A stretch of 64,000 nt of DNA, from contig VYZB01000015.1 of assembly GCA_013397455.1 (NCBI GenBank), positions 2,238,647 through 2,302,646 on the forward strand. The letters are read 5' to 3'. Source of the stretch: Crotophaga sulcirostris. Lineage: Eukaryota > Chordata > Aves > Cuculiformes > Crotophagidae. The position numbers were made by a program, and so were the translations under genes. Positions within the stretch are counted from its first letter, which is position 1. Each line of letters begins with the position of its first letter. The notes under the pieces were generated by a model. It saw nothing but the letters and a program-made list of their open reading frames with translations. It was not told the origin of the DNA and searched no databases. This document shows positions 10,701-22,742 of the stretch, one piece after another.

Positions 10701-13700
10701 TATCTTTTCTGTGCCAGCAGGTAACTCCAGCAAGCACGCCTGCACCCAGGATCTGGGAAACCCAACCACATTACCTGAGAAAGAGGTCTGTATCACTTGC
10801 AACATAGAGCTGTCTGCACATGCATAACACATGGATTTACATTGTGAATTTAGAATATAGGGGACCTGGACCTTCCATCTTTCTTAAAGCAGTGCTGGAG
10901 CAAGAACTTGGCCTGGACTTCTCAGCTGCTATATTAATATCTCTACTTTTTGAATATCTGTTTTTCTCCTGTTTCTTAAATAGATGGTTGTTCTCAGTAC
11001 GGAAATAGTTTCACTAAATTGAACATGGGGCAATGCAAACACAAGAACTCTGAATGCAAGTTATGTTTCTTCTGTGGTTACCTTTTCTTTACTCAGTAAA
11101 AATATTTTTTTCTTCCACTCCTCATCTAGTTAACTAATTTGGTTTACTGTTTCCTTATTCTGCACCATTTCGACAAGAAGGCAACTAATAGCCTCACCTC
11201 TGGATGAGGGGTGGATTTTTTCTCTATTTGGTCATCTGTCAGTCAGTCCAAGACTTAGGCTTGTTCTCCAAATCTTCATAAATAAATCATGAGCATGATA
11301 TGTGAAAAGAAAATAATTTGATCTGTGTTTAAAAAGTATTTACCAATATACCTTACATAGTGGTGTTTCAGCTTAGGTTTCTCTTTCTTTTCATTTCTTC
11401 ATCTTATGGGGTTTTCCTGACAGTTATCTAGGAACTATGTGACTCACAAGTCAGAAATAGAACATTTTAAAGGTTTAAGAGAAATAGGAAATGCCTTATT
11501 GCAGGCATATGGTTTTTAAATGATTTCCCCAGAGTTTAGAAAATAACTCAAAATACAGAAACATGCACACACAAGCACAATTTAAATTTTTTGAACAAAC
11601 AACAAGTTTTACGTTTTGCGCCAGGAATGTAGAATGGAGCAGAGAGATTATAAACTTGAATGCATGACTAAAAATATACACACAGATGGAAGTGTATTAG
11701 AATCCATGTTGCTTATTTCAGAACAGGTGGAGACTATGTTGTATTACAACTAATATTTTGGGAAAATACTAAGCTGTGCAACTCCCAAATTAAAGTGTAA
11801 GTATAACAAAGCAAGCAGTATTTTTTTGTGTCAGCAATCAGATGCTTTTAGAAGCAATATATAGAATGTTGGTTTCTTTTTTTTTTAAAAAAAAGGAGAA
11901 GGAGGGGAAGTAGCTGAAATACATAATTAGCTCTGTTGCTTTCTCACAGGCTCTTAAACTTTGGCAAAACAAGGATCTTAATCACCAGTTCACTCCTTGT
12001 AATTAATGACAGTTGAATCTTTTTTTTTCTTCTTTCAGAGCCCCTCTTTCCTGGCTCAGAGTTTTCCTATTAGCATTATGGGGTGATTTTTAGGGCACTC
12101 AGACTGATATGGTTACATTAAGATGGAAAAATGTCGCAAATGATTATTTGGCTGAATGTCAGGAAAAGCTTCCTGATAGTGAACTCTTTGTTGATTATAA
12201 AATAATTCATCATTGGAAGAAATGAGAACAGCATCTCTTGCAACTAATTTGTCATGAGGCTAAGAAACAAATTATGTGATAGGTTACTGCTCCCTCTAAT
12301 TTCTGTGACTCAACAGTTGCAATTTCAAACTGAGCTTCAGTGTAGAGTGAGTAGAAATATTTGAACTCTCTAAAGATTTTATAGCAATTTCTGAAAGAAA
12401 CCAAGCTACAGGAGGATGCAGAGCTCCAATTTGTTTTGGCTTAAATCAAAAACCTCTTTGAGTCAAGACCAACAATGTAAGCTGGATGAATTCTGGTGCT
12501 TGCTGATCAGGGATAAAAGGGTCTCATGGAGGTATTGAAAGTAAATAGTTCAAGTTTCTTGTACACCTGTCTTCTTGGGAAGAGTAACAGATTTTTCAAA
12601 CTACCTAAAGAAACTGAATAGAATGGGAAAATCTGACAAAATTAGTGGAAGATTTCCAAGACTTCTGTCATATAAAGGAACTGACGTAGTTTCTGGGGTT
12701 TTCCACCATCTATCCCTTTAGCCAGGTGACCCTGACTATCTGCATTATTACATCTTTTTTCTCCTGCCACTAACAGTACTTAGCTCTAAGTCACTACAAG
12801 GTTGGGAGACACAGCTCAAGGATGTACCAGCTCATACGACTTCTTTGCTTTCTGTCCTCCTGCTTTTCTCCCTCTTTAAGAGAGACAGAGATATAGTCAA
12901 CATTTTTGTAGTGGTTCCAGAAGTTTGGTGTCACAGCATAAGTAGTTGGTAGGGTGCTGTGTCAAAATGTACAGTATTTGACTTGTATTGAGTCAGCTCA
13001 CAGAGTAATGAAAGCAGATTGGAACAATCCTTCAGAACTGATGCACCGCATTCTTCTGTTGCAAAATGAGAAAAAATGTAAAAATACAATAACAGACATA
13101 ATTCAGGATAGACATAGGGAATTTGACGTCTCCCTGATATTTTCCAATGAGATAAGATAGTTACTGATGATGAAGTTATATTATAAAGAGAATTTTTCTC
13201 TCTTAAACTCTTCTGGCTAGCATACATAAGCTTCACATTGAATAAGTTTCAAGTCTTTAAGTTTAGTGCCGTACAGACTTTAAAGGTAATGTAAGTTTCT
13301 ACTTTATCCTCCATTTAAATTTTTGCCTCTGCACCTTGAGAAACTGAAAATGATGGCGAGTTTGGTTGCTGTTATATTTAGTGGCAAGTTTATTTTCTTC
13401 CTGTGTAATGCAGAGCAGGCCAGTCCATGTAGGTTCATTCACCTACCAAATCAACCAACAGGTATTTAGTACCACAGTGATGATCCCTGGCTCTAGTTGG
13501 GGTTGTGCACCTGTTCCCTGCAGGTAATGGGTACAGCAGTTCTCTCTGACTGTTTTATCTTCACTAAACCATGACTGCTACCACAATAACTTCTGGGGAT
13601 GCTGAGCTCTCACCTACCAAACTGAGGGCAGATACCTTAGAACTATGAAGTGTATTATTTTTCCAGCTTTTGCAGTTTCAGTGGCATAGACAGCTCTCTG

Positions 13701-16700
13701 AGACATCTTCATTATCCAGAGCTAGATAAAGGTTCATTCAATCAAATATTCCATAAAATATTTGTGATCCAACAATAACTATGTAACACAACAGATTTTT
13801 CAGAATCAAATGAAGAATACTAGTGGCAAAAGTGGAGGAAAATTATGCAAATGTGCAAAAGTAAAGGAAGACTCTTAAGGGTAACTATCAAATAAAAGGT
13901 AATAGATACATGCCAACCTTGAACATTGAAAACTCTTTCTATTTTACAAACACTTCTTGGTTAAAAAAATGTGCCTTGGTTATTTAACATGTTGCTATTA
14001 TTGGCACTACTTTTAGAAAAAAAATGTTTGAAAATAGTCAATATACTTGGTAGCTCTTTTCATATGGCTGATTTGAACTGTCGGTATTGATAAGTCAGCT
14101 TAGTCATACACTGAAAGTATCTTTAAAATTTAATAAACTTCAACCTAAGCAATAATCTAAACACATACAAAAATAAATTCTATGTCTCAAAGGAAATATT
14201 TTCTTTTTATTCTACTTTCTATATGACTATTTTCTATCAGGTGGAACACAACTCAAATAAAATTTACAAAGGTCAGACGTTCACTTGTTACCTTTCAATT
14301 TCCATCCTTTGTGAGTGTCTTATGATTTGCAAATTTGAGAATCATTTTACAAACAATATAGTAGGCTGTTATTAATTGTTCAGTGTAAAACTTAAACATG
14401 ATTATTTTAATTTCTAAGAAAACCTCTTTAGTCTTCCTCTCCACTAGCTTGAAATTAAAACAAATTGAAGACAGTGGAGTCAAGTCAGTCTATGAGAGTC
14501 TATTTTCTCAGGCTGATAAGGTGGAACCCAGTCTTATTTTATCCATCTGCCTGCTTCTGTGTCTAAACTCAGGTAAATATCTTTCCAAATGGAGCTTTCA
14601 GAGCAGAGCTAGGACAGATTTCCATATCCCCACTCCAAATCTGAGCGATACAAGCCTGCACATCTCCAGAGGAAACAAAAAGGAAAGCATCATTGACCCA
14701 TTCTCACTTTAATGAGGAGTTTGATGACTTCCTTAAAAATTACTGCATACACATTTCTACTTATTTACTATATATAGAGACCAATATATTCCCATTTTCT
14801 GGGAGAGATATTTATGTCACATACAGCTGAATTTGCTACCACTTCCTGCTGTCACCAGCTTTTCTAGTTATGCTTTGTCAGGATCTTGCCGAAGGGATTT
14901 GTCTTAGATCTTCATATAGCTTACTGTCTTATTAGCACTGTTCTTATAAATTAAGATATTTTGAATGGTACTACGCCAGTGCCACAAGCAAAGACTTTGT
15001 TTTCCATCCATAACCACATTCCTTCTATTCCTTTCAGGAAAAATCATGCCTGTGCTGAAGCCTTCCCCCTTGCCCCTTATAATATTTTGTGCAGTGTACT
15101 TATCCTGACTTTTTTCCCTGCAGAATTTTCCCAGTACTCAAGAAATTATTTGAACCAAAGGGGAGCATACCACAGCTACTCTTCTGCTAATGCAAGGTCT
15201 GCAAGTTGGTGCTGTCAGCTCTGTAACTAAGTATATTTTAGCACACATGAGCCAAAGTTGCATCTATTTTGCCTATATTACTATCAAACAAATTTAAATT
15301 GTCAGCAATATTTCTGAAATATTGTTGTCCTTGAGGATGATTTAGGCTCCTCAGAAATGGTCCTCATTCTGCTGTTGACACTGCCACTTGCTGTTCCATC
15401 CTTTCTCACTGTCGTTTAATTACCCTTTTAAAAACACACTAAAACTAGCGAGGCAATCAGTTTTACATAAGAATCTGCAGAGTAAATGAATTGCACATGT
15501 AAACTGAGTCTGTGGCTGAAGTGAAATTTTCCCCACCATGTTATAGTGCCTCTTTCCCAAAATGGCTTTCAGCTCCTCTCTTTCCCATCCTGCTCCTTAG
15601 TGAGTGCATAAGAGTAGTTTCATACAATAGATCACAGGTCTTTACTATCCCTTTCCCATTCACAGGCTCAGCTCTATTACTTGTGAAGCCAGTCTTCTGT
15701 TTCAGCCACTGCTGCAGTCGGGGTGATAAAATTAAGTTCTGCAGCCAATGGAAATGGCTGTTTGCCCTTTTGGGTACAAAGAAATAAACCAAATGTTATT
15801 CTGTAGTTTTCCTTTCCCTGTGGAGTTTCACATCTAAGACTTTTCTCAAAGCTATTTTTTCCAAAAGCAAGGTTCTTCTCTTCCTTCTTGTCATTTGTCT
15901 CTTCTTTATTTAAATCAGAAATAACTGGCTGATCAAAGTTTTTTGAAGTCCTTGGTGGCCTGTGTGGCTGAGCATGCTGCCAGCATATTGAAACTCTGGA
16001 GACTTCAAACTAACTGATGACAAAGGCCTCAGACAGTGCCTGGCTGGCTGCTCTGGGACTCTGGGCTCCATGTAGAAGTAGTTTGTCTCTTTCCAACAAC
16101 CTGTAAATAGCACTCAAGTGTTTACTATCTATAGCAATAGTCCATGTGCCTATCACATTTAAAGGAATAAAGGGTGTGGATGTTATTATAGAAGGGAGAA
16201 ATATTCTTAGCTATGCTCTTATGCTAGAGTGAAACAAAACCCAGATATTATGTCTGTGTCACCCATGCCCTGTATCAATTTTTCACCATTCTCTCAACCC
16301 CTGTAACTGCTGGGTATGGCCCAATCCAGCCTTCTTCCCTGGACATTTTAACCTTCTTCAGACTGATCAGTTGAAACCCTTGGCTGGGGTGAGGTTCCTG
16401 TCCCACAGCAGCTCAGTGGGCAGGTGAGGAGCTGTTTCTCAGCAGCAGTCCCACGCTTTGCAGGGAAGTGGTATTTTTGGTTTACACTGCTGCCTCTAGC
16501 AGCCTATGGATCAGTGCATTACGGGGTGACTGCCCTGACCCTGGCAGCCCACCTGTGCTACCCAAAGATGTCTGCAAATTCATAAGAACCAGAAAGTTTT
16601 GTGGAACAGACTGAAAAAGTATCTGCCAGGAGCTCTTGAGTTTTCCTTGATCCTCCCTTCATGTGCCTGCTCACTGAAGGCCCATTGTCACATAGACAAT

Positions 16701-17081
16701 ATGCTCTGAAGTGCCATTCAGGTTCTACTTTTTGAGATTCCCTGGTACTTGTATAAAAATAGATAGTTTTTTCCTCACAGCCCCACAAAAGACTAGCATA
16801 ACACTAAAAGAACAAAGGCCTAAGGTGGTAAGCAGCAACTGAACCTATACAGCAGTTCTCCTGTGGAGTCCAAAAGCTGCACGTACCCTGCCCCAGCCTC
16901 TGCTCCTGGACAACCACGTGCAAAGTCTAGGAATTAATGATCGTTGAGCAGAAGCTAATGGACTGTCTTTCACTAGCAAAATACTAACATCAATTAGCAG
17001 AAAAAATAGCTTGTTTTTGTGTTCTGGAGGCATTTTCCACTACAACTCTGAAATATGATGCAAAATTATTCTTTCAGTGTG
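7792..17081. other. Non-coding region, no gene recognised
   Basis: Unique-looking AT-rich DNA. Visible low-complexity items are a run of T at about 8972-8981 and a T10-A8 run followed by a purine tract at 11877-11910. The stretch at about 8900-9290 is rich in TAAT/ATTA cores and has the texture of a conserved regulatory element, but this cannot be decided from one sequence. No CR1 fragment, LTR, tRNA or credible exon was recognised. Confidence 0.55.
11877..11910. repeat. T10-A8 run followed by purine tract
   Basis: Ten T are followed directly by eight A and then 'ggagaaggaggggaag'. The T/A part is self-complementary, and the adjoining tract is all purine on the plus strand. It is a low-complexity sequence prone to slippage, with no sign of function. 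Confidence 0.9.
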
Positions 17082-17095
17082 CCACTAGATGGCAA
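17082..17095 (+). promoter_or_regulatory. CTCF-like binding motif
   Basis: The sequence ccactagatggcaa matches 13 of 14 positions of the vertebrate CTCF core CCASYAGRKGGCRS; only the last base differs. CTCF marks insulators and chromatin loop anchors. A single motif match occurs by chance often enough that binding is not implied. The surrounding sequence is not CR1 as far as I can tell, so the motif was not brought in by the repeats annotated here. Confidence 0.3.
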
Positions 17096-20000
17096 ACTAG
17101 CAGTGTGATACTCATCAGACTTCTATCGTGGAAATCTCTGATTAGGAATACTGTAAAGAATGCAGGCTATCTGTATGCAAATAAACAGAGGCTTGATGTG
17201 GTGCATGCTGATGGAGAACAAAGACTACTTCAGCTTTCATGTTTCAAATTAATTTGTGATGTCTAAAGGCTGGACAATACAAATCTTGTTGGAATCACCA
17301 AAGGTTTCTAGGGCAAATGTTTCACATGGCCTTTGCTTTCCCTTTTGATCACCCACAATCACACACCTACAGGTCCCTTGCATGGGGCTGAGCAGAGCTG
17401 AATGTCAGACAATGTTATAGTGGTTTCATCTGAAAAAAAGTGGGGGAGTTTGAACAACACTATCACAAGGTCCTTGAAGGGCAACTGTAACTAGGACTGA
17501 GTTGTGTGGAAGTGCTCAAGGAGTGCAGTCAGGTTTGTTCCAATGTATATATATACTTTGTAGGGGCCTCATCACTAATATCAGCACAAAGATCTTCAGG
17601 TTGTTTTAGCAACCGGCATAGCACTCAATTAGAATAAACTTTATATCCTTTAAATAACATTATGAAGATACAAACATTTCAAATCTAACAGCCCTGGGAG
17701 CAGTGAAGACATTAAGAAACTCCAAGGGAAAAGCCACTGTTTAACATTTCCTCTCCACCATCCATCAGCGATGACTTATAATTGAAGCTGCTAGAGAGTC
17801 ATTTAAATTGGCCTTTTTATCCCTGGAAAGGATTTTTTACAATAAATCCAGGAAGGTGTCTTCTCTGTCCCTCGGGCCAAGGCTGTGGAGTGACAGGGTT
17901 GGAGGGGGAGCTGCCCCTTATGTCTTTGGGAGCAGAGGCAGCTAAGGGTACAAGCATGGCAGGTTTCACAGCTCTTAAAGCTGCTGCTTCTGTTGGGTCC
18001 TGTGAAGGTCTGCAGGGGCATAGCAATTAGAAGTCCACTAGAGAGGAGAATGGCACCAAAAAGTCTCCCAAGAGCTCCCAGACGTTTTCGCCATGGTTAA
18101 AATGATGTCAGCTAAGGGTGTAATGGCTAACAGTTGGTTTTCCAGATCAAAAAATCTGTAAATTACAGAATAAGCACTGGAAATGCAAAATGCTCCATAA
18201 TCCTCCTAAAATGTATGGAAAATTCAGAAGTGAAAAAAAGCGTGCCGTGTTACTTTTTCATACCTATTTAGACCCTTGCATTTGGTTTGTATCAGGAAGA
18301 GAGGACAACAATTGAAGCAGGTATTTCCTTGGACACAAATGAGGATCTGCAAACTATGAATAGGGAAGCTTTGCTTTCCTATGTACCAGAGGGAGTCAAA
18401 ATCCAGAAAGCACTCCTCTTATCACAGCTCCCAGCCTGCTTTTTCGCACCCAACAGACCCAAACTATTCCTGAGCTATGAACAAATCCCTTCTGAGTTCT
18501 CTGCTGGATGCCAGTTCACAGACACAACAGTTAATCCTCAGCTCTTTAGTTACACGGTCCCGCAGGAACCCCAGTGCCTACGTGTCCCAGCATCTGTCTG
18601 GGCTTTGACACAGTGCTGGTTTCAGGGACTAATTTCCCTTATTTCAGCTGTCACCTAACACACATTGAATCATACCTGTTTCTGCAGATCAGGATTTCAA
18701 CAGTCTTCCTGTTCAGCTTGGAGAAATGACACCTACCTCCAGCACTCGCTCTATGGCTCTCTTCATAACAGCAAAATTATAAAAATATTGTATTAATGCT
18801 TATATTACTATCATTCGCCTTGGAAGTGCTTATTTCTGTTTTCTTTTTCTTCACATCTGGAGGATCAAGGCGAAAGCAATAGGCATGTACACAAGTTTTT
18901 GGGTGTGCACTTCTTTTTTTTAATGTGTTGCAGTGTTTGAGACTGCAAGAAAACTGCTCAGAAGGAAGCCACAGCTTTCACTTGTGATGCCTTTTTTTCT
19001 CTTTAGCCCAGGCATTTAAGTCTTAATTCATTGTGATTAGGTCTTACACTGCAGAATAAATGCTTTTTTTATGAACTAGGCCCTCTATTGTGTTTAATAA
19101 GTACATAAAGAATTAAGTCAGGCAGGTATTGCAGGCTGTTGGGAGCAACTTCTGCTGCCTGTTTTACCTAAACCTGAGCTCTGGAATGCTGAGAGGGCTG
19201 AAGGTACATGGAACACTATGCCATGGTCCACCTCCACCTCTAGGCAGCAGAAGCAGTGGTTGCAGTAATCTTTGCCCTATTTTCCACCCATTCTCAGCCT
19301 TCCATTTTGCTCCTGTCTGTTTCTTTTCGGTAACAGAAACAACTTAGACCCTCTCAAGCTTCTGTCCCTCACCTTTGGGGCAGAAGAATCATTATGTTAC
19401 ATGTTTTTCAGAAAGCACTTGAGCTCATTGAAGTTGTCAAATATACACAAGTAGCAGCCTACATTAACTGAACTTCAGCTGCATTTCTGAAAGCGATGTG
19501 ATTACAACAGCTTTAAAGGACAGGACAGTCTATAATTAGCAGAGGGTTTTTCCTGCTAATTACATTAACCTTTAGTTGAATGTTACTCAACCCATCATGC
19601 TGTTATTTTTATAGTCCCCTTCCAAAGTACGCCTCCATAGGATTGCAAACGTGTCTTAGTCTGTGGAAAATACCTCATCCTTGCAATAACTCTTACAAGT
19701 GCCTTGCTTTGGTTGAGTGCTACCCTGTGCTGTGACTGGTAAGGTTTCGCAAACAATGGCCTTGCTGGTTGGAGGGAATCCAGCCCCGCTTGTGCCATTT
19801 TCAGTCATTCTTTCCCTGTGAAATGAATGAAGAATGAAAAATGCAGCTATTCACAGGAACAGTTTCGTCAGATAGTAATGACCCGAGTACTGATGTAACA
19901 CAGTTTGTCACACAATATGTTCTGTATATTGTTATTTTCCATAAGGCTTGTTTGTCTTTTTGTTTTCTAAGCACAGAACTATATATAGGGTTCAACAGAG

Positions 20001-20843
20001 CTCTAGAAACGTACAGAGAAAACAGGGGCCATGAACGTAATGGAAAACAATTCAACTGGGTAAGTATGCAAACATTCCTTGTAAAAATGTGATGAATAAC
20101 TAGCTGCACAAGTAGGTAGAAGTTCACAAGAGGTGGTCTGGCACCACAGATTCTTCCTTTGCTCATTTAATCAGATTAAGTCATTCCATGTAACTGTAGT
20201 CTATGATGCAGTAAAAGTAATGCTGTAACTTATCTTAGTTCAAGTACTAGCAAAAATTGCATGAGTACACTTATGAAAAAAGAATAAGCCTTAGAACAAG
20301 CTGAGTGGATAATGCATAAGAAAAATCATTTTTATTAAAAAGAAAATTATGAGAAATATAACTTTGTCCAGTTTCGCCTAGTTTTATATCAGAACTCTGA
20401 AAATCATGATCCTGATGCAGATTTGTGAATAACAGCTGAAATTGTCCTGTAAACTGCTGAGAGTGGAATTGGTCGTTAGGGACTCAGGTAACAAAACTTT
20501 GGGGTCTTTTTCTGATTTATCTTGGCCACAGTTCCCTACCAGCTAAATGGGCATATGTCTTCCTTTTCCCCAGCCACCTTTTTGTTCAGACCTCTGATTT
20601 TAGGTCTTGGCAGGACTTCCAGGTGCCACCATATCACTGTGACAGCTGTTTCAAAGGAGTTTCTCCATAGTGTTCATATCAGCATCACTGTGTTGCTGTT
20701 TTCTCTGTCCTTCACAAGTGCACGCATTTATGAAGTCTCCCACTCTCCCACTCTAGGTGTGTAACACGATCAAGCTCCAAGCCCAGGTGGCCCAGTCCAG
20801 GCATACAATGCTTAACAGGTTCAAATGCTGCCAGGCAAGGGAG
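17096..20843. other. Non-coding region, no gene recognised
   Basis: No repeat family or gene recognised. The longest open frame (18287-18658, plus, 123 codons) has no recognisable domain. One exon-like block at 19977-20059 is listed separately. Confidence 0.55.
19977..20059 (+). other. Exon-like block (83 bp) with good splice sites, unproven
   Basis: The block is preceded by a pyrimidine-rich acceptor ('tttttgttttctaagcacag') and followed by a near-ideal donor (tgg|gtaagtatg). It stays open through 27 codons, reading LYIGFNRALETYRENRG then HERNGKQFNW, a charged and unbiased composition that would suit a coding exon. I do not recognise the peptide, and no second exon could be linked to it. 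Acceptor-donor pairs of this quality arise by chance several times in 64 kb, so this could equally be nothing or an exon of a non-coding RNA. Confidence 0.15.
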
Positions 20844-20861
20844 GATGGGCAGCTGCCCATC
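20844..20861. repeat. Perfect 18-bp palindrome
   Basis: gatgggcagctgcccatc equals its own reverse complement and is centred on an E-box (CAGCTG), which basic helix-loop-helix factors can bind. The symmetry stops at once on both sides. No hairpin RNA or mobile-element end is evident around it. Confidence 0.95.
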
Positions 20862-21650
20862 AGATTGGGTTTTCCTCTGAAAACTAGGATAAAGGAGCTG
20901 TGCAAAGTGATGCACCTGGTCACTTATCTGCTTCATTTCTCAGCACAATCAAAGGACTTCTGCTACACAGTCACTTAATTGGTCCATGAATACAAACACA
21001 GTTTTCAATGAACGGATTTCAGTAGCAATAGTATTCCTTCTCTGTTAATTTTTGTTTCTCCAAATTCATTATTTGGCAGACCATCGACTTTTTCTACAAC
21101 CAAACGGACACATTATTTGTATTTCCCTCTTTCAGGAATATTCTTCATCTATTCTTTACCCTGAAATGTGGAGGCCTCCTGGATGAGTTTGCATTATAAA
21201 TCATTCCTATTTTCTTCATCCAATACTTAGTGTCTTTCAAAGTGACAGAAATATGGTAGTATCTCCATCTCTTATAGCAAGGTATGCTGGAGTTAAAAAA
21301 GAACGTGATAACTTTTAAGTGGAAATTATATCACTTAATATCAGACCTTGAAGTTAGTTGTCTAAATTATGTCATACTTACTGAGGAGAAGTGGGCACTT
21401 CTTGAAGACAACTCAACTATTCTATATTCAACCTCTATGCTAAGATCAGATGAACTGCATCCTAGAAGTACTTATTCTTGATTTAATGACTGTAAAAGGA
21501 GTCTGGATAGTTGTCTCCTTCAAAGTTGTGACCAGCTCAACAACTTAAGGCTGCAGTAGGTCAGTTCTCATTCCTTCTGTGTACTCACATTCCTTGAAGT
21601 GGAAAGGACCTCATACTGCCTCACTTTCTGAGACAAAAAAATATTCAGCA
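20862..21650. other. Non-coding region, no gene recognised
   Basis: AT-rich sequence leading up to the long CR1 copy. No gene or repeat recognised. The last few hundred bases might contain more eroded 5' CR1 sequence, but I cannot align it. Confidence 0.5.
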
Positions 21651-22742
21651 TTGGTGGACAAGCTAAGAGTGATCGATATCATCTACCTGGACTTGCGCAA
21701 AGCATTCAACACTACCCCATACCACATTCTGGTCTCTAAATTGTAGAGACATGGATTTGATGGATGGACCACTTGGTGGATAAGGAATTGACTGGATGAT
21801 CTCAGTTAAAGCAATGTGGTCAATGACTCAATGTCCAAGTGGAGATCAGTAACCAGTGGTGTTCCTCAGGAGTGGGTGTTGAGGCTGATATTGTTTAAGA
21901 CCTTTGTCAGAGACATAGACAGTGGGATTGACGGCACCCTCAGCAAGTTTGACAATGGCACCAAGCTGTGTGGTTCAGTCGACATGCTGGAGGGAAGGGA
22001 TGCTATCCAGAGGGACCCTGACAGGCTTGAGAGGCAGTTCTGTGCAAATCTCATGAAGTTCAACAAAGCCAAGCGCAAGGTCCTGCCCCTGGGTCAGGGC
22101 AATCCCAAACACAAATACAAACTGGGCAGAGAATGTATTGAGAGCAGCCCTGAAGAGAAGGGCTTGGAGATGCTGGTGGGTGAGCAACTCTGCATGAGTT
22201 GGCATTGTGCACTTGCAGCCCAGCAAGCCAACCGTATCCTGGGCTGCATCAAAAGAAGTGTGACCAGCAGGTCAATGGCAGTGATTCTCTTCCACTACTC
22301 CCCATCTAGTGAGACCTCACTTGGAGTGCTGCATTCAGTTCTGGAGTCCTCAGTACAGGAACATGGATCTGTTAGCGGGGGGCACAAAGATGATCAGAGA
22401 GCTGGAGCACCTCCCATACCAGGACAGGAAAGATGGGGAGGGACTCTTTATCAAGAAGTCTAATGAAAGGATGAAGGTTAATGGTTTTAAGGTGAAATAG
22501 GGAAGATTTAGATTAGACATTAGGAAGACATTTTTTACTGTGAGGATGGTGAGGCACTGTAAGAGGTTGCTCAGAGGAGTCATGGGTGTCCCATCACTGG
22601 AGGTGTTCAGGGTCAGACTGGATGAGGTTTGGAGCACTTGATCTTGTGGAAGGTGTCCCATCCCATGACAAGAGGACTTGACCTGGATAATCTTTAAGGT
22701 CCCTTCCAACCCAAACCATTCTATGATTCTGTGATTTTGTGC
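21651..22742 (+). mobile_element. CR1 LINE, 5'-truncated copy with dead reverse transcriptase
   Basis: The longest CR1 copy in the window, in sense orientation. It begins inside the reverse transcriptase domain: 'IIYLDLRKAFNT' corresponds to the motif YLDFSKAFDT, with the first catalytic Asp still present. SVTSGVPQ (near 21846), LSKF, then NLMKFNKAKRKVLPLG and ANRILGCIKRSVTSRS follow in order. The catalytic F-A-D-D motif has become F-D-N-G at 21948-21959. Stops lie in the same frame at 21744 (TAG), 21789 (TGA) and 21807 (TAA). The frame shifts near 22300; the continuation VRPHLE(Y/C)C..QFW is found in the next frame at 22309-22500. The copy ends with 'ccttccaacccaaaccattc' and the octamer tail 'attctatgattctgtg', so its 3' end is complete. 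It cannot encode an active enzyme. Confidence 0.96.

Noticed and set aside
18287..18658. 123-codon plus-strand frame as a possible gene
   Set aside because: No recognisable domain, no convincing splice or promoter context, and a length compatible with chance.
20800..20840. Possible tRNA-like T-arm ('caggttcaaatgctgcc')
   Set aside because: No matching acceptor, D or anticodon arms at the required spacing.
21816..22463. 215-codon plus-strand frame as a host gene
   Set aside because: It is degenerate CR1 reverse transcriptase with stops just upstream, a lost catalytic motif and a frameshift.
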